DNA from: Clostridia bacterium
Lineage (GTDB): Bacteria; Bacillota; Peptococcia; DRI-13; SV3-B141
Reading direction: 5' to 3'
DNA length: 39,286 nucleotides
Assembly: GCA_018433015.1 (NCBI GenBank)
Contig: JAHDSB010000050.1
Location: forward strand, 1-39,286
In this document: positions 17,417 to 24,243 of the stretch, in pieces
Position numbering within the stretch: the first letter of the stretch is position 1
Layout of the letters: every line of letters begins with the position of its first letter
Made by a program: the position numbers and the translations under genes
Notes under the pieces: model-generated
What the model saw: only the letters and a program-made list of their open reading frames with translations
What the model was told of the DNA's origin: nothing
The model's database searches: none

Positions 17417-18496
17417 TTATATTCTTATATAAAATTTACCTGGAAGCTGTTTTATTAAACCTTTAAGCTCTAAATTTAGCAAAATCCCATGAATATCAGA
17501 GGAATATTTATTTTTCTCAAGCAGGGTATCTAAGTGCAGGGGCTCCCAAGACAACTGCTTCAGAATCTCTTTATCCTTCTTAGTAATAGAATGAACTTTT
17601 CTCTCTCGTTGTATAAACATTTCTTGTTGATATTCACAACCCATTTCTTCCAGGATATCAGCAGGGTATAGCACCAGCTTAGCACCATTCTGTATCAAAC
17701 GCAAAGGGCCGATGCTATTAGGGCTTGTGACGGGACCAGGTAAAGCAAAAATATCTTTTCCCTGTTCCAAAGCACAATCACAAGTAATTAATGAACCACT
17801 CCTGGCTTTTGCTTCTATTACAAAAACCCCAGCGCTTATACCGCTAATAATTCTATTGCGAATAGGGAAATTCATATTCACAGGGGGTGTACCTGGTGGA
17901 AATTCACTTATAACTAAACCTTTATCACATATTTGGCTAAATAACTCTCTATTTTCTTTGGGATATAACACATCCAACCCCGAACCCAAAACGGCGATAG
18001 TATCTCCATCTTGTTCCAGAGCACTGCGGTGAGCCATGGCATCAATGCCACGAGCTAAACCACTAGTGATAACTAAACCTTGGCTTGCAAGTTCTCCCGC
18101 CATATAAAGGGCTTGTTTTAAACCGTAAGCACTAGCTTTTCGCGCTCCCACCATGGCAAGGGATTTCCTATTTAATAATGAAATGTTACCACAATAATAA
18201 AGGATACAAGGAACATTAACAATTTGCAACAGCAAATTAGAAAAAGAAGGTTCTAATCTAGTAATTATTTTGATATTTTTTCTATTTAATTCGTCTGCTA
18301 AACGTAAAGGATCTATTTTTTTCTTTGCAAATTGAAACTCATCCCATAGTTCATCGGTAATATCAAGCTGTTGCGGTTTGAACTTGCTTTTCCATACTTC
18401 TTCCCAGGAACCATATAACTCATAAAGAGCTAGAAAAATTTTATTTAAACGAAGTTTTAATATTTTATGTAATGCCGCACCATAATAAACGTCAAT
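17417..18496 (-). CDS. dprA: DNA-processing protein DprA with a probable ATT start
   Basis: DprA binds incoming single-stranded DNA and loads RecA during transformation; non-competent bacteria also keep it. The Rossmann-like core is clear: LAMVGARKASAYG, SGLARGIDAMAHRSAL, AVLGSGLDVLYPKENREL, SEFPPGTPPVNMNFPIRNRI, EAKARSGSLITCDCALEQGK; a C-terminal winged-helix-like part ends the protein. The first ATG/GTG/TTG in frame is TTG at 18235, which would delete the N-terminal SAM-like domain. The open frame continues to a TGA at 18502-18500, with no ATG, GTG or TTG in between. The extra residues (KIFLALYELYGSWEEVWKSK) look like the family N-domain. An ATT at 18496 lies 8 bases after GGAGG, giving 359 residues, a normal length. 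The start codon is inferred. Confidence 0.88.
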   Translation of the reverse strand: MDVYYGAALHKILKLRLNKIFLALYELYGSWEEVWKSKFKPQQLDITDELWDEFQFAKKKIDPLRLADELNRKNIKIITRLEPSFSNLLLQIVNVPCILYYCGNISLLNRKSLAMVGARKASAYGLKQALYMAGELASQGLVITSGLARGIDAMAHRSALEQDGDTIAVLGSGLDVLYPKENRELFSQICDKGLVISEFPPGTPPVNMNFPIRNRIISGISAGVFVIEAKARSGSLITCDCALEQGKDIFALPGPVTSPNSIGPLRLIQNGAKLVLYPADILEEMGCEYQQEMFIQRERKVHSITKKDKEILKQLSWEPLHLDTLLEKNKYSSDIHGILLNLELKGLIKQLPGKFYIRI

Positions 18497-18581
18497 TACT
18501 CACACCTCCTTTTGTTATGGTTCGCGTGTAAATTTTAGAATCCTTCTTAATTTAATGTATTTTCTGGATTTTTATATTTGC

Positions 18582-18626
18582 AAAAAAAGATAGCTGGCCT
18601 TAAAACAAGCAAACCAGGCTATCTTT
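18582..18626 (-). terminator. Intrinsic terminator of the UPF0173 hydrolase gene
   Basis: Arms AAAGATAGC-TGG (18586-18597) and CCAGGCTATCTTT (18614-18626) pair with one bulge; on the minus strand the hairpin is followed by a T run. It lies just after the hydrolase stop and separates it from dprA. Confidence 0.8.
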
Positions 18627-18653
18627 GCTTTCTTGTTTAAAATTACATCTGGC

Positions 18654-19340
18654 TTATAAATCAACTGATTCTCCAGGTTCTAGGACTTTTCCCTTTAAAG
18701 AGTTCTTCCTTAAATTATCAACAAACTTGTTAGGGTCCTGCTCAATCACAGGGAAAGTATTGTAATGCATTGGTACATTAAGCTTAGCTTGTAACATTTT
18801 TGCTGCTATTAGGGCATCTTCAGGGCCCATTACGAAATTATCACCAATAGGTAAAAGTGCGCAATCTAAGTCAAACATTTCCCCTATAAGTTTCATATCC
18901 CCAAACAATCCTGTATCACCAGCATGATAGATTTGCTTGTTGTCCATCTCAACCACAAAACCGCAAGGATTACCGGTATAAATAATATTTTCTCCATCTA
19001 TTACTGCGGAACCGTGCCAAGCCGGAGTTAGTTTAACTTTACCAAACTCAAAATTATATGCTCCCCCAATATGCATAGGATGAACCTTGGCACCTTTAAA
19101 CTGACAATATATTGCCAATTCATTAGGAGCAATTATAACAGCCCCTGTTCTTTTTGCTATATCCACAGCATCTCCCAAATGATCTCCATGACCGTGGGTT
19201 ACTAAAATATGTGTGGGATTTACATCAGCAGCTTGTATTTCACATAAAGGATTACCAGTAATAAAAGGATCAAACAAAATATGATATGTACTGTTGGTTA
19301 AACTGAAACAAGCATGACTGTGATAAGTTAGTTTCAACAT
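18654..19340 (-). CDS. UPF0173-type metal-dependent hydrolase (beta-lactamase fold)
   Basis: The 228-residue protein has the metallo-beta-lactamase fold signature THGHGDHLGDAVDIAKRTGA (HxHxDH metal ligands near residue 50), an early His motif LTYHSHACFSL, and further ligand regions AGDTGLFGDMKLI and MHYNTFPVI. This is the YtkL/UPF0173 arrangement. Related folds include RNases and lactonases, but the substrate of UPF0173 proteins is not known. ATG at 19340 is chosen because GAGG lies 8 bases upstream; earlier GTG and ATG codons overlap that site. It is a stand-alone gene between two terminators. Confidence 0.88.
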   Translation of the reverse strand: MLKLTYHSHACFSLTNSTYHILFDPFITGNPLCEIQAADVNPTHILVTHGHGDHLGDAVDIAKRTGAVIIAPNELAIYCQFKGAKVHPMHIGGAYNFEFGKVKLTPAWHGSAVIDGENIIYTGNPCGFVVEMDNKQIYHAGDTGLFGDMKLIGEMFDLDCALLPIGDNFVMGPEDALIAAKMLQAKLNVPMHYNTFPVIEQDPNKFVDNLRKNSLKGKVLEPGESVDL

Positions 19341-19419
19341 TCTCATCACCTCATTTTTCCTTTTATTATAAACTTTAGGAAATGTCTAGTCAAATATTTA
19401 ACAAAGATCTTTTCCTCCT

Positions 19420-19608
19420 TTAATTATGTGTGATTCCACTGGTATAAGATTCTAGTGTATTCAACCACTGATAAAAAATTTCTTGCTGCCTCCTCTTTTT
19501 TTCCTTTTTAATACACTCTTCCAAAAAGGTTAACTGTTCTGAATCAAGGTATGAAATTTCTCTTCTTAAATCAGCGGTCCTTTCGCTTTCGTGAACAATT
19601 TTAATCAT
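19420..19608 (-). CDS. Small charged protein of unknown function (62 residues)
   Basis: I do not recognise this family. ATG at 19608 has a good ribosome site (AGAGGTGTAACT), which supports it as a real gene. The sequence is mostly helical and charged: ERTADLRREISYLDSEQLTF, then LEECIKKEKKRRQQEIFYQW. The -LDSEQLTFLEECIKKE- stretch resembles short regulatory or anti-repressor-like helical hairpins, but I cannot assign it. No membrane segment, cysteine cluster or signal peptide. It lies 79 bases upstream of the hydrolase gene and could share its transcript. Confidence 0.6.
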   Translation of the reverse strand: MIKIVHESERTADLRREISYLDSEQLTFLEECIKKEKKRRQQEIFYQWLNTLESYTSGITHN

Positions 19609-19711
19609 AGTTACACCTCTTCCACTAATTACTTAATTTACGGACATAATATCATAAACTACAATTCGACAAATTATGACTTCTGCCTTTAAGAAATTAC
19701 TGGCATTTTAT

Positions 19712-19749
19712 TAACAAAGCGGTTTCTAATTTAAGAAACCGCTTTGTTA
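19712..19749 (-). terminator. Perfect 16-bp hairpin after the Gln/Gly-rich gene
   Basis: Arms 19712-19727 and 19734-19749 are perfectly complementary (core AAAGCGGTTTCT / AGAAACCGCTTT) around a 6-base loop, 17 bases downstream of the Gln-rich gene. The following minus-strand sequence is only moderately T-rich, but a terminator is the likely role. Confidence 0.7.
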
Positions 19750-19766
19750 TCTAATCTTGTTGTATT

Positions 19767-20681
19767 TTATTGATAATTTTTATTAGTATTTGTAACGCCG
19801 GCTTGCTGCCCTATCTGCTTCAAGCTGGAAGTTGTTCCAGCCAATTGTTGTTGAGAACTTTGATATACGCTGGGGTCCATAGTTGAAATATCAGATAGGG
19901 AAGAAGTTGTTCCCATAGAAGTCTTTCCCACGTTGCTAGCAGCGCCACTTATACTACCAGATGTTGAACCCAGAGCTCCTGAGGAAACTCCGGCTTGTTG
20001 ACCGATTTGCTGTAAAGAAGGGCTGCCTTTTCCTAATTGATTTTGCGAAGCCAAATAGGTATCGGCATTCATTGAGGCAATATCCGATAAAGGAGATTGG
20101 GCTCTAGCTTGGAAACCCTGACCTCCTGCCTGGTACTGTTGGCTACCCATCTGTGTTCCATATTGTTGAGCACCCATTTGAGTCCCGTATTGCTGACCAC
20201 CCATTTGGGCTCCATACTGCTGTCCACCCATGGTGGAGCCATATTGTTGTCCGCCTTGCATAGAGGCACCAGCGCCGTAATTTTGTGGAGCACCTGCAAA
20301 CTGCATGGCATTCTGATATGTATCAGGACTCATAGTTGCTTGGTTAAATAAAGCGTTGGATTGTTGTGGATATCCTTGTCCTGCCATCATTCCCATATTG
20401 GCTCCACCGGTGCCGTAATTTGCTGTTTGTCCATATCCGTATTGTCCTGTCATACCGGTCATATAAGTGGGACTTGGAGAGTACATTTGTTGACCGCTTA
20501 TATTTTGTAGATTTGAGAAGCACTCCTGACTAATTTGTTGAATTCTTTGAAGTTGTTGAGCAGCATAGGAACTTTCTTGTGCCATTTGTTGTACCCGTTG
20601 TTGAGATTGCTGCATTTGATTTGCTAACTGCTGTATAGCGCTGAGTTTTTGTTGAACCTGTTGAATTTGATTACTTAACAT
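19767..20681 (-). CDS. Gln/Gly/Tyr-rich repeat protein with N-terminal coiled coil, function unknown
   Basis: I do not recognise a named family for this 304-residue protein. Residues 1-65 are a Gln-rich amphipathic helix (QQVQQKLSAIQQLANQMQQS, heptad-like). Residues 66-140 are Gly/Tyr/Met-rich. Residues 143-187 are five 9-residue repeats of the type GGQQYGxxM. The C-terminal part has two 35-residue imperfect repeats (197-231, 260-295) with the pattern SLSDI-x2-M-x4-Y-x2-SQ-x2-L...SL-x-QIGQQAGV; a partial third copy of the M-x4-Y piece is at 117 (MSPDTYQNA). One Cys (54), no signal peptide or transmembrane helix. ATG at 20681 follows GGAGGTTAATTA. Composition resembles self-assembling coat or prion-like proteins; a spore-surface role is only a guess. 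Confidence 0.8.
   Translation of the reverse strand: MLSNQIQQVQQKLSAIQQLANQMQQSQQRVQQMAQESSYAAQQLQRIQQISQECFSNLQNISGQQMYSPSPTYMTGMTGQYGYGQTANYGTGGANMGMMAGQGYPQQSNALFNQATMSPDTYQNAMQFAGAPQNYGAGASMQGGQQYGSTMGGQQYGAQMGGQQYGTQMGAQQYGTQMGSQQYQAGGQGFQARAQSPLSDIASMNADTYLASQNQLGKGSPSLQQIGQQAGVSSGALGSTSGSISGAASNVGKTSMGTTSSLSDISTMDPSVYQSSQQQLAGTTSSLKQIGQQAGVTNTNKNYQ
20121..20255 (-). repeat. Five 27-bp tandem coding repeats
   Basis: Within the Gln-rich gene, five in-frame copies of a 27-base unit encode GGQQYGSTM, GGQQYGAQM, GGQQYGTQM, GAQQYGTQM and a diverged GSQQYQAGG. Copy number could vary between strains by slippage. Confidence 0.85.
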
Positions 20682-20798
20682 TAATTAACCTCCTTCATAT
20701 GTATTCCAAATTTATCTTGTACTTCAGCACTAATCATTATTCAGGTATATTTTTCCAGGGTGTTTGATAAATATTATTCTGTTTTCACCAAGTTTCTG

Positions 20799-21233
20799 TC
20801 AATGCAAAATATTGTTTTTAATAAATAATCTTACTATCCCAATAAAAATAAAACCCATCGTAGTTAAACCACACCAGGAATAAATATTAAAATATAGGGG
20901 CATGGTTTTTATTAATTCCATAGTATGGTGGGATGTTGTGAAGTCAACAACTTCCAAGAGAGATGAACGAAATTCTTGATATCCACTTAAACAAAATAAT
21001 AATACTAATCCCCAGGTAAAAATATCAATTATCCTGATAGGAATAGAAAATATAAAAAGTATCTTATCGTACCATTTCCACATCTTTATACTAATAAATA
21101 ACGCTAGACTGATATTAAATAATAAATATACATAAAAAATAGCACTCGGCAGTTGAAAAGCCAGAGAATTTGTTGCCAGGAGTTTTAATAAATATAAATT
21201 CATTACTAATATAATTGTCAGTACAAAGTACAT
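20799..21233 (-). CDS. Four-helix membrane protein, unknown
   Basis: ATG at 21233 follows AGAGGGGGAGAA and gives 144 residues; the frame is open further upstream but without a ribosome site and would run toward the tRNA-Trp gene. Four hydrophobic segments are visible: YFVLTIILVMNLYLLKLL (2-19), SAIFYVYLLFNISLALFISI (30-49), ILFIFSIPIRIIDIFTWGLV (58-77) extending into LLFCLSG, and IYSWCGLTTMGFIFIGIVRL (116-135). No conserved motif was recognised. It is transcribed away from tRNA-Trp and ends about 120 bases before the Gln-rich gene, which may be on the same transcript. Confidence 0.6.
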   Translation of the reverse strand: MYFVLTIILVMNLYLLKLLATNSLAFQLPSAIFYVYLLFNISLALFISIKMWKWYDKILFIFSIPIRIIDIFTWGLVLLFCLSGYQEFRSSLLEVVDFTTSHHTMELIKTMPLYFNIYSWCGLTTMGFIFIGIVRLFIKNNILH

Positions 21234-21276
21234 TTCTCCCCCTCTTTCTTTTTCATATTTTTTATCACTTATCGCA

Positions 21277-21305
21277 TTGACAATATTAATAATATATCTT
21301 ATAAT
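21277..21305 (+). promoter_or_regulatory. Consensus sigma-A promoter for tRNA-Trp
   Basis: TTGACA (21277-21282), a 17-base spacer and TATAAT (21300-21305): both hexamers match the consensus exactly. The tRNA starts 15 bases after the -10 box, so the primary transcript has only a short leader. Confidence 0.92.
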
Positions 21306-21320
21306 ATACAGGTGCAACAC

Positions 21321-21396
21321 AGGGGTATAGCTCAATTGGTAGAGTAGCGGACTCCAAATCCGTTGGTTGTGGGTTCAAGTCCTACTGCCCCTGCCA
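21321..21396 (+). tRNA. tRNA-Trp (CCA anticodon)
   Basis: A full 76-base cloverleaf can be drawn: acceptor AGGGGTA/TGCCCCT, D stem GCTC/GAGT, anticodon stem GCGGA/TCCGT with loop CTCCAAA (anticodon CCA), and the T-loop GTTCAAG. The discriminator is G and the 3' CCA is encoded. The Trp identity follows from anticodon and discriminator. Confidence 0.96.
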
Positions 21397-21410
21397 TTAT
21401 TTCGTATTAT

Positions 21411-21436
21411 ACACCTTTTCGAGGTGTTTTTTTTAT
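21411..21436 (+). terminator. Intrinsic terminator of tRNA-Trp
   Basis: ACACCT-TTTCG-AGGTGT followed by eight T residues, 14 bases after the tRNA. Confidence 0.9.
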
Positions 21437-21463
21437 ACTTTTTTGTATGGGAAACATTACATA

Positions 21464-21490
21464 ATAAAAAAAGGGAGCATATGCCCCCTT
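21464..21490 (-). terminator. Intrinsic terminator of the EF-G-2 gene
   Basis: On the minus strand AAGGGGG-CATATG-CTCCCTT is followed by TTTTTATT, just downstream of the EF-G-2 stop. Confidence 0.88.
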
Positions 21491-21506
21491 CGTTTATAGT
21501 AGTAAT

Positions 21507-23549
21507 TTATTTCTCGTTATTTTTAGTAGTTGCCGTTTCAATTATGGTTTTAGCAACCTGTTGAGGTACATCTTCATAATGTGAAAATTCCATTGAGAAA
21601 CTACCGCGACCTTGGGTGATGGATTTTAAATCAATAGCATAACGATACATTTCAGCTAGGGGAACATGGGCTTTTACTACTTGCCATTTATCTTGGGGTT
21701 CCATTCCTAACACACGACCACGTTTGCTATTTAAGTCGCTAATGATATCACCCATATATTGATCAGGCACTTTTATTTCAACGCTCATATAAGGCTCCAT
21801 TAGAACCGGATTAGCCTTTTCTATACCTTTCCTAAAGCACATACTAGCAGCGATCTTAAAAGACATTTCCGAAGAATCTACATCATGATAAGATCCATCA
21901 TAAAGAGTAACTTTAACATTTGTCACTGGATAACCTGCTAAGATTCCTTCCTGCATTGCTTCGCGTACACCTTTTTCTACAGCAGGATGGTAATTCTTGG
22001 GAACAGCTCCACCAAATATGGTTTCATCGAATTCAAACTCATTATCTTTTAGAGGCTCGAATCTCAGCTTAACATGACCATATTGTCCATGACCACCCGA
22101 TTGTTTTTTATGTTTATATTCATATTCCGCCGTTCCTCTGATTGTTTCACGGTAAGGTACTGTAGGGGTCTTGGTAGTAACTTCTACACCAAATTTTCTC
22201 TGCAATCTTTCCATAATAATATCCAGATGCTGTTCACCCATTCCTGTAAGAATGGTTTCTTTCGTTTCAGTATTTTTTTCCAGTCTTAAGGTGGGATCTT
22301 CATCTAACAATCTATTTAAAGCGTTGCCCACTTTATCTTCATCATTTCTTGATTTTGCTTGAACAGCTACAGAGTAAGTAGGATTCGGGAAGATAACACC
22401 TTCTTCAGCAGTAGTCTTGCCCTTAATACCTAAGGTATCACCCGTAGTAGTAGCTGCTAATTTAGCAATAGCAAAGATATCCCCCGGCTGGGCTTCCGTA
22501 ACATTATTTTGGCTTTTACCTCGCATAACTAGCAGAGGGCCGTAGCGTTCATCTTTATCTTTATTAACATTATGAACTGTGGTATCGCTCTTCATAACGC
22601 CTTTAAGAACACGGATAAAACTCAATTTTCCTACAAAAGGATCAGCTAATGTTTTAAAAACAAGGGCCGAGAGGGGCTCTTTATTAAGTTCTTCATTTTC
22701 AGCATCAACAACTTCCAAAGGAGACGGTAACATATTAATAACTGCGTTAGTTAAAAGTTGTACACCTATGTTTTTAAGGGCAGATCCACAATATACCGGA
22801 ACGACTTTAGCATTTTTCACACTTGCTCTGATGCCTTTATACATTTCTTCATCTGTCAAAGGTTCGCCTTCTAAATATTTCATTAGCAGATCGTCGTCCC
22901 CTTCGGCAGCAGCTTCCATTAGAGCTTCTCTATACTGTTCTACCTCGTCTTTTAGCTCTTCCGGTATCTCTTCTTCAATAACATCCTTGCCCTTGAATTT
23001 ATAAGCTTTTTCTTTCAGAATATGGACAACACCTGAAAAATTTTCTTCACTACCAATAGGTAAGGTTATAGGCACTACCTTTTTGCCAAAACGCTGTTGT
23101 AAATCATCAAGGGCTCTGTTAAAATTAGCATTTTCCCTGTCTAACTTATTGATAAAAATGATTCTTGGCATTCCCGCTTCTTCTGCTACATCCCAGTGTA
23201 CTTCTGTTTGTACTTCTACGCCAGCTACTCCACAAACAACTAATACCATTCCATCTACTGCACGCAATGCACTCTTGACTTCTCCAATAAAATCCGCATA
23301 ACCTGGTGTATCCAGAATGTTGATCTTATAATCCCGCCATTCTACGGGAGCAAGAGTTGTACTTACCGTTACCTTCCTTTTGATCTCCTCTGGCAAGTAA
23401 TCTGTCGTGGTTGTACCATCATCAACTTTGCCTAAACGGTTAGTATGTCCTGCATTATATAAGATGGCTTCAGTAAGAGAAGTTTTCCCAGCACCTCCAT
23501 GAGCTAAAATACCCACGTTTCTGAGTTTATTACTTGAGTATACTTGCAA
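21507..23549 (-). CDS. Elongation factor G-like GTPase of the EF-G-2 group
   Basis: The 680-residue protein has the five-domain EF-G layout but belongs to the EF-G-2 branch. The P-loop is AHGGAGKTSL (residues 16-25; canonical EF-G has AHIDAGKTT), switch I is GTTTTDYLPEE, and G3 is DTPGYADF, with Tyr where canonical EF-G has the catalytic His (DTPGH). G4 is NKLD. Domain IV is present (KQSGGHGQYGHVKLRFEPL; YPVTNVKVTLYDGSYHDVDS). Thermus EF-G-2 has the same Tyr replacement, so this is a family trait. The cellular role of EF-G-2 is unsettled. TTG at 23549 (GGAGG upstream) fits the family N-terminus QVYSSNKLRN; the upstream in-frame TTG at 23585 only translates the ribosome site region. Confidence 0.92.
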   Translation of the reverse strand: MQVYSSNKLRNVGILAHGGAGKTSLTEAILYNAGHTNRLGKVDDGTTTTDYLPEEIKRKVTVSTTLAPVEWRDYKINILDTPGYADFIGEVKSALRAVDGMVLVVCGVAGVEVQTEVHWDVAEEAGMPRIIFINKLDRENANFNRALDDLQQRFGKKVVPITLPIGSEENFSGVVHILKEKAYKFKGKDVIEEEIPEELKDEVEQYREALMEAAAEGDDDLLMKYLEGEPLTDEEMYKGIRASVKNAKVVPVYCGSALKNIGVQLLTNAVINMLPSPLEVVDAENEELNKEPLSALVFKTLADPFVGKLSFIRVLKGVMKSDTTVHNVNKDKDERYGPLLVMRGKSQNNVTEAQPGDIFAIAKLAATTTGDTLGIKGKTTAEEGVIFPNPTYSVAVQAKSRNDEDKVGNALNRLLDEDPTLRLEKNTETKETILTGMGEQHLDIIMERLQRKFGVEVTTKTPTVPYRETIRGTAEYEYKHKKQSGGHGQYGHVKLRFEPLKDNEFEFDETIFGGAVPKNYHPAVEKGVREAMQEGILAGYPVTNVKVTLYDGSYHDVDSSEMSFKIAASMCFRKGIEKANPVLMEPYMSVEIKVPDQYMGDIISDLNSKRGRVLGMEPQDKWQVVKAHVPLAEMYRYAIDLKSITQGRGSFSMEFSHYEDVPQQVAKTIIETATTKNNEK

Positions 23550-23699
23550 TACAAGCCCCTCCTTTTTTGGAAGTATTTTTTTCAACGTTTGCCAGCGGAA
23601 TAAGACAAAACGTATTGATGCTTATGTATTTATATTAATCATCGAATAAAAAAAATCCTGCTTTTTGTTAACGATAATTTAACACTAATTTTACGTAAA
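23550..23699. other. Upstream region of the EF-G-2 gene
   Basis: AT-rich sequence between the EF-G-2 start and the repeat array. The ribosome site is at its left edge. A promoter for EF-G-2 on the minus strand must lie here or inside the array; I see only weak candidates such as TTAACA followed by a T-rich spacer. Confidence 0.4.
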
Positions 23700-24112
23700 G
23701 TGAAACTTCCCTCAGAGGAAGTCTTTTTTATTTCCTCTGATGGTTAGCTGAACCAATCAGGGAGTTACTGTCTGTTCTCTTTGATGCCCTTTCAAACATA
23801 TTACAGACAGTTATTGCGTGGTACAGTGAAACTTCCTTCAGAGGAAGTCTTTTTTTATTTCCTCTGATGGTTAGCTGAACCAATCAGGGAGTTACTGTCT
23901 GTTCTCTTTGATGCTCTTTCAAACATATTACAGACAGTTATTGCGTGGTACAGTGAAACTTCCTTCAGAGGAAGTCTTTTTTATTTCCTCTGATGGTTAG
24001 TTGAACCAATCGGGATGTTAGCGTCCGTTGCCACAACTATCACTTAATTTTTACGGACGCTTTCAACGCGGTACAGTGAAACTTCCTTCAGAGGGAGTCT
24101 TTTTTTATTTCT
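23700..24112 (+). repeat. Tandem array of a structured 123-127 bp element (three full copies and one partial)
   Basis: Copies begin with GTGAAACTTCC at 23700, 23826, 23953 and 24076. On the plus strand each full unit has three parts. H1 is a 7-bp hairpin ACTTCC(Y)-TCAG-AGGAAGT followed by a T run (23705-23729, 23831-23857, 23958-23982; copy 4 at 24081-24107 has a G-T pair). H2 is CTGAT-GGTT/AACCAATCAG (23737-23760, 23864-23887, 23990-24013). H3 is a 9-bp stem: ACTGTCTGT/ACAGACAGT in copies 1 and 2 (23767-23811, 23894-23938) but AGCGTCCGT/ACGGACGCT in copy 3 (24020-24061). Three pairs differ and all are compensated, while the loops are unrelated. Copies 1 and 2 are nearly identical. H1 followed by T runs suggests plus-strand transcription with termination. 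No coding frame fits. I do not recognise the family. Confidence 0.93.
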
Positions 24113-24184
24113 CGCATTACCTATTATTGCCAGTTATTCGCCTTATTACTGTAACATTTTAATTTAGATTTTGCTATCTTATGA

Positions 24185-24214
24185 TGATATTTTCCGCTCC
24201 ACTTACATACTTAT
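24185..24214 (+). promoter_or_regulatory. Candidate sigma-E (mother-cell) promoter for spoVB
   Basis: TGATATT (24185-24191), a 14-base spacer and CATACTTAT (24206-24214) resemble the sporulation sigma-E consensus (-35 near ATATT, -10 near CATACAAT). The expected start near 24221 leaves a short leader with GGAGG at 24232. B. subtilis spoVB is sigma-E dependent, which supports the reading. If right, the repeat array is not part of this transcript. Confidence 0.55.
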
Positions 24215-24243
24215 CTTTAGGTATATAATGTGGAGGTATTATA

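Noticed and set aside
20682-20798. Sporulation sigma-G or sigma-K promoter before the Gln-rich gene
   Set aside because: TGAATA with an 18-base spacer to CAAGATA is only a partial match to the sigma-G consensus and no better candidate is visible.
23812-23857. T-box riboswitch resemblance in the repeat units (GCGTGGTACAGTG before a terminator hairpin)
   Set aside because: The 13-base stretch resembles the T-box core GGGTGGTACCGCG and precedes a terminator, but copy 3 has CGGTAC instead of TGGTAC, there is no Stem I or specifier loop in the 125-bp unit, and no aminoacyl or amino-acid gene follows.
23700-24112. CRISPR array or transposon-derived MITE
   Set aside because: The units are near-identical over 120 bp with no unique spacers, there are no cas genes, the inverted repeats are internal to the unit, and no target-site duplication or transposase was seen.
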